Positions 1 to 5,662 of a DNA stretch of 6,728 nt are shown piece by piece. Made by a program: the position numbers and the translations under genes. The stretch spans positions 1 through 6,728 of the forward strand of contig JALRJD010000181.1 in NCBI GenBank assembly GCA_023255165.1, in the 5' to 3' direction. This DNA comes from Porticoccaceae bacterium (GTDB taxonomy: Bacteria; Pseudomonadota; Gammaproteobacteria; Pseudomonadales; Porticoccaceae). Every line of letters begins with the position of its first letter. Position 1 is the first letter of the stretch. Below the pieces are notes generated by a model that did no database searches, was not told the DNA's origin, and saw nothing but the letters and a program-made list of their open reading frames with translations.

Positions 1-1
1 C

Positions 2-348
2 GGCAAGCTGACCGAAGAGCGCGTCCTCGTTCGAATCAAGGGTGGAGAGGTCGACACCGTTCCCCGCGAGCGCGTCGACTACATGGATGTTTCGCCTCGC
101 CAGATGGTGTCGATCGCAACGTCGCTCATCCCCTTCCTCGAGCACGACGACGCAAACCGCGCACTCATGGGTGCCAACATGCAGCGCCAGGCTGTTCCAC
201 TGCTGCGCTCGGAGTCCCCTCTGGTCGGAACCGGCATGGAGTCCTTCGCGGCTGTTGACGCTGGTGACGTGATTGTCGCTGAGGCTCCCGGTGTTGTCAC
301 CGAGGTCTCTGCTGACCACGCAGTGGTCAAGCAGGACAAGGGCGGCAT
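2..348 (+). CDS. rpoB: RNA polymerase beta subunit, internal fragment (actinobacterial type)
   Basis: This is an internal piece of about 115 codons of the beta subunit of DNA-directed RNA polymerase, open at the left edge and cut on the right by the join near 347. It reads GKLTEERVLVRIKGGEVDTV, then VDYMDVSPRQMVSIATSLIP, and then the near-universal block FLEHDDANRALMGANMQRQA followed by VPLLRSESPLVGTGME. In the family this block lies downstream of the rifampicin-binding region. The wording (VDYMDVSPRQM, RSESPLVGTGME, GVVTEVSADHAVV) is actinobacterial, closest in my memory to Microbacteriaceae. E. coli has DVSTQQVVSVGASLIPF and RADKPLVGTGME at these places. The DNA is also visibly GC-richer than the rest (37 of 60 bases in 61-120). 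After QDKGG the family expects a segment leading to LRKF.RSN, but the sequence changes into antisense epd. A full RpoB has about 1,160 residues, so roughly 90% is missing. It almost certainly does not belong to the same genome as its neighbours. Confidence 0.95.
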
Positions 349-352
349 TAAT
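341..352. other. Chimeric junction between rpoB fragment and epd
   Basis: To the left, plus-strand translation is typical RpoB up to about KQDKGG (codon ending 346). To the right, minus-strand translation is typical Epd up to about residue 265 (ATIN, bases 347-358). Both real genes end mid-domain here, in opposite orientations, with no insertion-sequence end, target duplication, repeat or tRNA between them. By chance the join keeps codon phase, so both strands stay open across it: a spurious 227-residue plus-strand reading frame runs 83-766, and the epd frame stays open to the left edge. The bases ATTAAT (347-352), an AseI-type recognition sequence, sit on the join; that may be coincidence. 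The exact break cannot be fixed to better than about 10 bases. Confidence 0.9.
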
Positions 353-1141
353 GGTTGCGTTCTGCACCTTCGTATCCAGCATCACAGACAGGTCGATAGC
401 CGAGACATTGACGGTGGGTACGCGCATAGCCTGAGCCTGAAAGCGCCCGGTCAGTTCCGGCAGCAGTCGATCAATGCCGAGAGCGAGGCCGGTGTCGACT
501 GGAATAATCGACTGCATGGCGGCGCGGGTTTTGCGCAGATCAGTGTTGTGATAGGCGTCGATAACCGGCTGGTCATTCATGGCCGAGTGAATGGTGGTGA
601 TCACACCGCCTTCTATACCAAACTGGTCGTGCAGCACTTTAATCACTGGCACCACACAGTTGGTGGAGCAGGAAGCGCTGGAAATAATGGTTTCGTTACC
701 GTTGAGAATTTGGTGATTGATGCCATAGACAATGGTGGCGTCGACGCTGGGTTCGGCTGGCTGTGAAAACAGCACGCGTCGGGCGCCACTGAGCAGATGC
801 TGCTCGGCGCTGGCGCGATCGGCAAAGGCGCCGCTGCACTCAAGCACCACATCGATATTCAGTTCCGCCCAGGGCAGTTGTGCAAGATCCTGCTGGTGGA
901 TAATGGCAATGCTGTCGCTGTGGCCGCCGCAACTGATCGTCAGCTGGTTCTCCGAGGCCGAGACCGTGCCGGGAAAACGGCCGTGGGTGGAGTCGTAGCG
1001 CGTCAGGTGGGCGATGGTCTTGCTGTCGGCAAGTTCGTTTATCGCTACCACCTGAATGGTTTTGCGCGCCTCGGATTCATAGAGTGCGCGCAACACCGAT
1101 CGGCCAATGCGGCCATAGCCATTAATGGCTATTCGCAGCAT
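349..1141 (-). CDS. epd: D-erythrose-4-phosphate dehydrogenase (Epd; GAPDH family), 3' truncated by the chimeric join
   Basis: Epd oxidises erythrose-4-phosphate to 4-phosphoerythronate with NAD, the first step of pyridoxal phosphate synthesis in gammaproteobacteria; close homologues can also work as GAPDH. About 265 of some 340-350 residues remain. The start MLRIAINGYGRIGRSVLRAL is the NAD-binding Rossmann motif. VVAINELADS and RYDSTHGRF (about residues 31-56) match Epd more than GapA. The catalytic Cys is C158 in SASCSTN, and the catalytic His is H185 in TTIHSAM. The 27-residue spacing equals that of E. coli Epd (C155/H182). MQSIIPVDTG and MRVPTVNVSAIDLSV follow, and the last clear homology is about N265. 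The ATG overlaps the tkt stop by one base (TAATG), and GAGG at 1152-1155 is a possible ribosome binding site. This suggests translational coupling in a tkt-epd operon, which in Pseudomonas-type genomes continues to pgk and fba. Epd versus a GapB-like GAPDH is not fully settled. Confidence 0.9.
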
Positions 1142-3135
1142 TACCCCATCGCCTCAACTAGCTTGGTCACTACATTATCGACGGTAAAGCCGAACTCTTT
1201 CATCAATTCGCCGCCAGGCGCCGACTCGCCGAAGCTGGTCATGCCAACTACGCGACCGTCGAGGCCAACAAACTTGTACCAGTAGTCCGCATGCAGTGCC
1301 TCAACCGCAACCCGCGCTCTGAGTGCCGGCGGTAACACTGCGTCACGATAGCTGGCGTCCTGGGCGGAGAAAATCTCGGCGCAGGGCATCGAGACAACAC
1401 GTACTTCCGTGCCCTGCCCGGCCAGTTGCTCGGCGGCGGCCATGGCCAGCTCGACCTCGGAACCAGTCGCAATAACAATCGCCTTCGGGTCGGCGCAATC
1501 GCGGAGGATATAACCGCCGCGGGCAATGTCGGCAACCTGTTGCGGGCTGCGTGGCATTGGCGTCAAGCCCTGCCGGCTAAACACCAGCGCGCTGGGGCCG
1601 TCACGGCGTTCGATGGCGCTCTTCCAGCACACTGCCGATTCAACTGTGTCACAAGGACGCCAGGTGTTGAGGTTGGGCGTGGAGCGCAAGGCGCTGAGCT
1701 GTTCCACTGGCTGGTGGGTGGGGCCATCTTCGCCGAGGCCGATGGAGTCGTGGGTGTAGACAAAAATACTTTGCAGGCCCATCAGCGCGGACATGCGCAC
1801 GGCGTTGCGAGCGTATTCCATAAACATCAGGAAGGTGGCGCCGTAATTGACGAAGCCGCCGTGCAGGGCAATGCCGTTCATCATGGCGCTCATACCAAAT
1901 TCGCGCACACCGTAATAGATGTAGTTGCCGTCTGCATTGTCGCCGCTGATATCCTTTGATCCGGACCAGATTGTCAGGTTGGAGCCGGCCAGGTCGGCCG
2001 ATCCGCCAAGCAGTTCAGGCAGCATTGGGCCGTAGGCATTGAGGCAGTTTTGCGATGCTTTGCGCGAGGCGACCTTTTCCATCTTCTCCTGGCATTCGCG
2101 GATATAGGCATCCGCCTGTGCGCTGAAGTCCTCTGGCAGATCGCCGCGGGTACGGCGTTCAAACTCTGCCGCGAGATCGGGATGAGCCGCGCGGTAGTCT
2201 TCAAGCTGGTTGGCCCAGCTAGTCTGGGCCGCGGCGCCTTTTTCGATGCCACTCCAACCGGCGTAGATGTCGTCCGGAATCTCAAACGGCCCATGGTTCC
2301 AGCCAAGTTGCTTGCGGGTCAGCGCCACTTCATCCACACCCAGTGCGGCGCCGTGGCAATCTTCTTTGCCCTGCTTGTTTGGCGAACCAAAACCGATAAT
2401 GGTTTTGCAGCAAATCAGGGTTGGCTTGTCGGTCTCGGCGCGTGCGGCTTCGATAGCGGCAGCGATTGCGGCGCTGTCGTGACCGTCGACATTGGCAATA
2501 ACATGCCAGCCGTAGGCAGCAAAGCGGGCGGGTGTGTCGTCGCTAAACCAGCCTTCCACTTCACCATCAATCGAGATGCCATTGTCATCGTAAAACGCGG
2601 TTAACTTGCCCAGTTTGAGGGTGCCCGCAAGGGAGCACACTTCGTGGGAAATACCTTCCATCAAACAGCCGTCACCAAGAAATGTGTAAGTCTGGTGGTC
2701 GACAATATTGTGGCCGGGGCGATTAAATTGCGCGGCGAGTACTTTCTCTGCCAGCGCCATACCCACCGCGTTGCTGATGCCCTGACCGAGCGGGCCAGTT
2801 GTGGTTTCAACACCTGGCGCGTAACCGTATTCCGGATGACCGGGAGTTTTGGAATGCAGCTGGCGGAAATTCTTGATCTCGTCCATCGGCAGGTCGTAAC
2901 CGGTGAGATGCAACAGCGAGTAGAGCAACATGGAACCATGACCATTGGAGAGCACAAAGCGATCTCTGTTGGCCCAGGTTGGATCTGCGGGGTTGTGGCT
3001 GAGGTAGTCATTCCAGAGTACTTCGGCAATATCTGCCATGCCCATCGGGGCACCTGGATGGCCACTGTTAGCCTGTTGCACAGCATCCATACTGAGGGCG
3101 CGAACAGCGTTTGCAAGCTCTCTACGTGAGGCCAT
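1141..3135 (-). CDS. tkt: Transketolase
   Basis: This is a complete 664-residue protein, the usual length (E. coli TktA has 663). The enzyme moves two-carbon ketol units between sugar phosphates using thiamine diphosphate and Mg2+, linking glycolysis to the non-oxidative pentose phosphate pathway. It supplies erythrose-4-phosphate, the substrate of the next gene. All landmark residues fall at E. coli positions: H26 (SGHPGAPMG), H66 (SNGHGSML), H100 (PGHPEYGY), the cofactor/metal motif GDGCLMEG at 154-161 ending with N185 in YDDNGISIDG, and H261. They continue with one residue offset: E412 in VREFGM (activates the cofactor), H462-D463 in YTHDSIGLGEDGPTHQP, and H474. The order is PP domain, Pyr domain, C-terminal domain. 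The start is supported by AGGAG at 3145-3149, nine bases upstream; the nearby ATG at 3140-3142 is out of frame. The gene diverges from sahR and overlaps epd by one base. Nothing is odd about the protein. Confidence 0.98.
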   Translation of the reverse strand: MASRRELANAVRALSMDAVQQANSGHPGAPMGMADIAEVLWNDYLSHNPADPTWANRDRFVLSNGHGSMLLYSLLHLTGYDLPMDEIKNFRQLHSKTPGHPEYGYAPGVETTTGPLGQGISNAVGMALAEKVLAAQFNRPGHNIVDHQTYTFLGDGCLMEGISHEVCSLAGTLKLGKLTAFYDDNGISIDGEVEGWFSDDTPARFAAYGWHVIANVDGHDSAAIAAAIEAARAETDKPTLICCKTIIGFGSPNKQGKEDCHGAALGVDEVALTRKQLGWNHGPFEIPDDIYAGWSGIEKGAAAQTSWANQLEDYRAAHPDLAAEFERRTRGDLPEDFSAQADAYIRECQEKMEKVASRKASQNCLNAYGPMLPELLGGSADLAGSNLTIWSGSKDISGDNADGNYIYYGVREFGMSAMMNGIALHGGFVNYGATFLMFMEYARNAVRMSALMGLQSIFVYTHDSIGLGEDGPTHQPVEQLSALRSTPNLNTWRPCDTVESAVCWKSAIERRDGPSALVFSRQGLTPMPRSPQQVADIARGGYILRDCADPKAIVIATGSEVELAMAAAEQLAGQGTEVRVVSMPCAEIFSAQDASYRDAVLPPALRARVAVEALHADYWYKFVGLDGRVVGMTSFGESAPGGELMKEFGFTVDNVVTKLVEAMG

Positions 3136-3144
3136 TAATCATCA

Positions 3145-3149
3145 CTCCT
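3145..3149 (-). promoter_or_regulatory. Ribosome binding site of tkt
   Basis: AGGAG on the minus strand, nine bases before the ATG at 3135. It decides between that ATG and the out-of-frame ATG beginning at 3142. Confidence 0.8.
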
Positions 3150-3200
3150 GGTAGCAAAAATTCAAGCGCGCATTGTCTCCCAGACGGGGGTGATCCGTAA

Positions 3201-3232
3201 ACCGATATTCACTATTCGGGCCTGCTATCGGT
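3201..3232. repeat. 7-base inverted repeat in the tkt leader region
   Basis: ACCGATA (3201-3207) is exactly inverted as TATCGGT (3226-3232), with 18 bases between. It lies 66-97 bases upstream of the tkt start, so it could be a dyad at the tkt promoter or a hairpin in a long leader. No U-tract follows on either strand, so it is not a terminator. I could not identify a convincing -35/-10 pair for tkt anywhere in 3136-3391. Confidence 0.3.
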
Positions 3233-3255
3233 GGAGATTTGTACCGCTAAACAGA

Positions 3256-3277
3256 CTAGCCAGAGAGACTGGCCTAG
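3256..3277. repeat. Inverted repeat in the tkt-sahR intergenic region
   Basis: CTAGCCAG (3256-3263) faces CTGGCCTAG (3269-3277) across the 5-base loop AGAGA. The inner five base pairs (GCCAG/CTGGC, 3259-3263 with 3269-3273) are perfect. After one bulged C (3274) three more pair. It is the most compact dyad in the intergenic region and could be an operator or a leader hairpin for tkt. There is no T-run beside it, so a terminator role is unlikely. Confidence 0.4.
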
Positions 3278-3341
3278 ACGACTCGCTGGAGCAAACTAAT
3301 TAAACAGGTGGCGTCTGCCCACCGCCATCGGTCTATCACCT

Positions 3342-3370
3342 TATATAAAAATATTTTGATATATAAAAAT
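3342..3370. promoter_or_regulatory. Probable SahR (ArsR-family) operator with three half-sites
   Basis: Three copies of a 10-base half-site ATATMAAAAT lie side by side: ATATAAAAAT at 3343-3352 (plus), the inverted copy ATTTTGATAT at 3353-3362 (reads ATATCAAAAT on the minus strand), and ATATAAAAAT again at 3361-3370 (plus). The first two form a dyad over 3342-3363 with 10 of 11 pairs matched. The second and third form an overlapping dyad over 3353-3370 with 8 of 9 matched. The first and third copies are an 11-base direct repeat (TATATAAAAAT) at 18-base period. AT-rich imperfect dyads overlapping their own promoter are usual for ArsR-family repressors. The site ends 21 bases before the start of such a regulator. 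That SahR binds here is inference; I cannot recall the published SahR motif well enough to compare. Confidence 0.6.
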
Positions 3371-3384
3371 CGCTGTGCTAAAGT
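3356..3384 (+). promoter_or_regulatory. Candidate promoter of sahR-metK-ahcY
   Basis: TTGATA (3356-3361) as -35 is followed, after 17 bases, by TAAAGT (3379-3384) as -10. TGC directly precedes it (3376-3378), as in an extended -10 element. This would start transcription at or within a few bases of the ATG at 3392, giving a leaderless or nearly leaderless mRNA. That fits the lack of a Shine-Dalgarno sequence there. An alternative -10 is TATAAA at 3362-3367, which lacks a good -35. Both overlap the operator, as expected for autorepression. Confidence 0.4.
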
Positions 3385-3391
3385 CGCGCCC

Positions 3392-4396
3392 ATGAACAAC
3401 CTCAGCCATTTTGACAGCCAACCTCGGTCGGCCACCGATACCGGCGCGATTACCGCGCTGTGCAAAGCGGCGGGCGATCCTCTGCGCATGCAAGTGTTAA
3501 AGGTGCTGCAACAGAATGCTTACGGCGTGCTGGAGCTGTGTCAGGTATTTGATATTCGTCAGTCGGCAATGAGCCATCACCTGAAGATTCTCGCCAATGC
3601 CGGGCTGGTGGCAACACGCCGCGAAGGCACCACGATTTTCTATCGCCGCAACGAAAGCCATCCCGATACCGATCTGCAAGCGCTGCAACATGTGCTGTTC
3701 CAGACCATTGATGAGGCCGCGCTGGATCCGGGCCTGCGCACGCGACTGGAGTCGATTAATCAGGAGCGCTCGGCGGCCTCGGTGGCCTTTTTTAACCAGA
3801 ACGCCGCGCGCTTTGAAGAGAACCAGGATCTGATTGCCAGCTGGGCAGACTACGGCGACAGTGTTGAGAGCTTTCTCGATAGCAGTATTGCCAAGCGCGA
3901 ATCCGCTCTGGAAATTGGCCCGGGTTACGGCCAGTTTCTCGGTAAGCTCTCCGCCACCTTTAAACAGGTGACGGCACTGGATAACTCGGCGGAGATGCTT
4001 GAGCAGTGCCGCAGCCGTGCGGCCACTCAAAATCTGCAAAATATTGAATTTAAACTTGGCGATACCAGTCTGGCGCTGCAGCAAAAGCTGCGCAGCGACT
4101 GTATCTCGCTGAATATGGTGTTGCACCACAACCCGACACCGGGCGAGATTATCAATGACTGCGCGCAGCTGTTGAACGCTGGCGGCGTGCTGCTGATAAC
4201 CGATCTCTGTGCCCACGATCAGGACTGGGTGCAAAAGGCCTGTGGCGATTTATGGCTTGGCTTTGAGCCTCAGGAACTGTCGCGCTGGGCACAAACCGCC
4301 GGCCTGACTGAGGGCAACAGTCTCTATCTGGCTCAGCGCAATGGCTTTCGAATTCAACTGCGGCAGTTTGTTAAAGCTCTGCCGGAAAACCACTAA
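3392..4396 (+). CDS. sahR: ArsR-family repressor fused to a SAM-dependent methyltransferase domain (probable SahR)
   Basis: The 334-residue protein has two parts. Residues about 17-90 form an ArsR winged helix: LCKAAGDPLRMQVLKVL, then recognition helix QSAMSHHLKILANAGLV (57-73) and the wing REGTTIFYRR. After a linker of about 75 residues comes a class I methyltransferase fold with intact motif I EIGPGYGQ (174-181), the acidic residue after strand 2 (D197 in ALDNSAEM), LGDT (222-225), and NMVLHHNPTPGEI (241-253). No metal-binding cysteine pair typical of ArsR/SmtB sensors is seen. SahR-type regulators of proteobacteria control methionine-cycle genes and respond to S-adenosylhomocysteine; Pseudomonas has a similar fusion gene between metK and tkt. 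The neighbours metK and ahcY support that role. The start at 3392 is chosen over the in-frame ATG at 3308, because the extra 28 codons would run through the AT-rich operator. No ribosome binding site is evident. Whether the domain catalyses methylation or only senses SAM/SAH is unknown. Confidence 0.87.
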   Translation: MNNLSHFDSQPRSATDTGAITALCKAAGDPLRMQVLKVLQQNAYGVLELCQVFDIRQSAMSHHLKILANAGLVATRREGTTIFYRRNESHPDTDLQALQHVLFQTIDEAALDPGLRTRLESINQERSAASVAFFNQNAARFEENQDLIASWADYGDSVESFLDSSIAKRESALEIGPGYGQFLGKLSATFKQVTALDNSAEMLEQCRSRAATQNLQNIEFKLGDTSLALQQKLRSDCISLNMVLHHNPTPGEIINDCAQLLNAGGVLLITDLCAHDQDWVQKACGDLWLGFEPQELSRWAQTAGLTEGNSLYLAQRNGFRIQLRQFVKALPENH

Positions 4397-4415
4397 TTTA
4401 ACGGCAGCTTACAAC

Positions 4416-4420
4416 AGGAA
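4416..4420 (+). promoter_or_regulatory. Ribosome binding site of metK
   Basis: AGGAA five bases before the ATG at 4426, within the 29-base gap after sahR. The short gap holds no terminator-like hairpin, so sahR and metK are probably cotranscribed. Confidence 0.7.
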
Positions 4421-4425
4421 CGTTT

Positions 4426-5580
4426 ATGTCCAATTATTCTATTTTTACATCCGAGTCGGTCTCTGAAGGCCATCCGGACAAAATGGCCGATCAGATTTCT
4501 GATGCGGTTCTGGATGCCATTTTAAAAGACGACCCCCACTCCCGTGTCGCCGTTGAGACCATGGTCAAAACAGGCATGAGCATTATTGCCGGCGAAGTGC
4601 GCACCGATACCTATGTGGATCTGGAGCAGATTGTTCGCGATGTGATTACCGGTATCGGCTACGACAGCTCCGACGTTGGCTTTGATGGCCATTCCTGCGC
4701 CGTACTCAATGCCATCGGCAAGCAGTCGAGTGATATTGCCCAGGGCGTCGATGAAGCGGAAAACAAGGATATCGGCGCCGGCGACCAGGGGCTGATGTTT
4801 GGCTATGCGAGCAATGAAACCGAAGTGCTGATGCCCGCACCTATTTACTACGCCCACCGCCTTATGGAAAGACAGGCCCAGCTGCGCAAAAACGGTGTGC
4901 TGCCCTGGTTGCGCCCGGATGCCAAGAGTCAGGTGACCCTGAGATATGAAAATGGCAAGCCGGTAGCAGTGGATGCAGTGGTGCTGTCGACCCAGCATGC
5001 GCCAACGGTTTCACTGAGCGATCTGCAAGAAGCGATTCGCGAAGAGATTATTGACCATGTGCTGCCAGAAGAGTGGCTGCACGCTGACACCCAATACCAC
5101 ATCAACCCGACCGGCCAGTTTATTATCGGCGGGCCCATGGGCGACTGCGGTCTTACCGGACGCAAGATTATCGTCGACACCTACGGCGGCATGGCCCACC
5201 ACGGTGGTGGTGCATTCTCCGGCAAGGATCCTACCAAGGTGGATCGCTCGGCGGCCTACGCCGGCCGCTATGTGGCAAAAAATATTGTTGCCGCGGGTCT
5301 CGCCGACCGCTGTGAGATTCAGGTTTCCTATGCCATCGGTGTATCCGAGCCAACTTCAATCAGTATCAATACCTTTGGCACCGGCAAGCTCTCCGACGCC
5401 GCGATTGTTGAATTGATTCGCGAACATTTTGACCTGCGTCCCCGCGGGCTGATTGAAATGCTCGATCTGCGTCGACCGATCTACCAGGCCACCGCCTCCT
5501 ATGGTCACTTTGGCCGCGAGCTGGAAAACTTTACCTGGGAAAAAACCGACAAAGTGACTGATTTACAAAAGGCGCTTTAA
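4426..5580 (+). CDS. metK: S-adenosylmethionine synthetase
   Basis: A complete 384-residue enzyme, the usual length. It condenses methionine and ATP to S-adenosylmethionine, then splits the triphosphate to PPi and Pi; it is cytosolic, usually a tetramer, and needs Mg2+ and K+. Visible signatures are FTSESVSEGHPDKMADQISD near the N-terminus with the ATP-contacting H16 in SEGHPDK (13-19), the PROSITE-type GAGDQGLMFGYA (117-128), and YHINPTGQFIIGGPMGDCGL (224-243). These are followed by the glycine-rich phosphate loop GGGAFSGKD (260-268), then DRSAAYAGRYVAKNIVAAGL and AIGVSEPTSI. The C-terminus (LRRPIYQATASYGHFGRE) is typical, and no key residue is missing. It follows sahR by 29 bases and precedes ahcY by 82, so the maker of SAM is bracketed by the SAH-responsive regulator and the SAH-removing enzyme. 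Expression is probably governed by the operator at 3342-3370. Confidence 0.98.
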   Translation: MSNYSIFTSESVSEGHPDKMADQISDAVLDAILKDDPHSRVAVETMVKTGMSIIAGEVRTDTYVDLEQIVRDVITGIGYDSSDVGFDGHSCAVLNAIGKQSSDIAQGVDEAENKDIGAGDQGLMFGYASNETEVLMPAPIYYAHRLMERQAQLRKNGVLPWLRPDAKSQVTLRYENGKPVAVDAVVLSTQHAPTVSLSDLQEAIREEIIDHVLPEEWLHADTQYHINPTGQFIIGGPMGDCGLTGRKIIVDTYGGMAHHGGGAFSGKDPTKVDRSAAYAGRYVAKNIVAAGLADRCEIQVSYAIGVSEPTSISINTFGTGKLSDAAIVELIREHFDLRPRGLIEMLDLRRPIYQATASYGHFGRELENFTWEKTDKVTDLQKAL

Positions 5581-5600
5581 GTTGTGCCAGTAGACTCACG

Positions 5601-5652
5601 AATAAGCCAGACAAATAAGAGACGCAAAAAAGCGAAGCAAATAAGCCAACAG
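5601..5652 (+). repeat. Four 13-base degenerate tandem units upstream of ahcY
   Basis: The gap between metK and ahcY contains four consecutive 13-base units: AATAAGCCAGACA (5601), AATAAGAGACGCA (5614), AAAAAGCGAAGCA (5627) and AATAAGCCAACAG (5640). Columns 1, 2, 4, 5, 6 and 9 are invariant, and columns 3, 7, 12 and 13 agree in three of four. The array ends against the ahcY ribosome binding site (AGGA 5651-5654), so it would sit in the mRNA just upstream of translation start. It is purine-rich with little self-pairing (only CGC-A6-GCG at 5623-5634). Its role is unknown. It could be a translation-enhancing unstructured leader, a site for a repeat-binding protein, or drifted duplication with no function. 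Confidence 0.6.
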
Positions 5653-5654
5653 GA
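5651..5654 (+). promoter_or_regulatory. Ribosome binding site of ahcY
   Basis: AGGA eight bases before the ATG at 5663. It begins inside the last two bases of the fourth tandem unit and is followed by ATTTAAAAC-type AT-rich spacer sequence that should stay unpaired. Confidence 0.65.
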
Positions 5655-5662
5655 TTTAAAAC

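Noticed and set aside
341..352. Insertion sequence or recombination scar at the rpoB/epd boundary
   Set aside because: No terminal inverted repeats, target duplication, transposase remnant or attachment-like core is present; the sequence switches directly from one gene to another.
83..766. A 227-residue plus-strand reading frame that begins as RpoB and continues with no known family
   Set aside because: Its first part is genuine rpoB and its second part is antisense of epd. It exists only because the chimeric join keeps phase.
1426..2604. Plus-strand frames of 177 and 184 codons opposite tkt, candidates for an overlapping novel gene
   Set aside because: The tkt protein is complete with every catalytic residue in place. 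These frames look like random antisense translation without start signals or domains.
3308..3391. N-terminal extension of the regulator starting at ATG 3308
   Set aside because: The extra 28 residues would be encoded by the inverted-repeat operator and promoter region, and are unlike ArsR N-termini. The ATG at 3392 leaves a normal-length ArsR domain.
3497..4234. A long minus-strand reading frame (245 codons) opposite sahR
   Set aside because: It lies wholly antisense to a well-supported gene, has biased antisense composition (rich in Q, R, H), no recognisable motif and no ribosome binding site.
5581..5662. SAH riboswitch before ahcY (known in some proteobacteria)
   Set aside because: The 82-base gap is A-rich, with neither the GC-rich conserved core nor the stems of that riboswitch class.
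5581..5662. Rho-independent terminator after metK
   Set aside because: The only hairpin (CGC-A6-GCG, 5623-5634) has a 3-base stem and no T-run, so read-through into ahcY is more likely.
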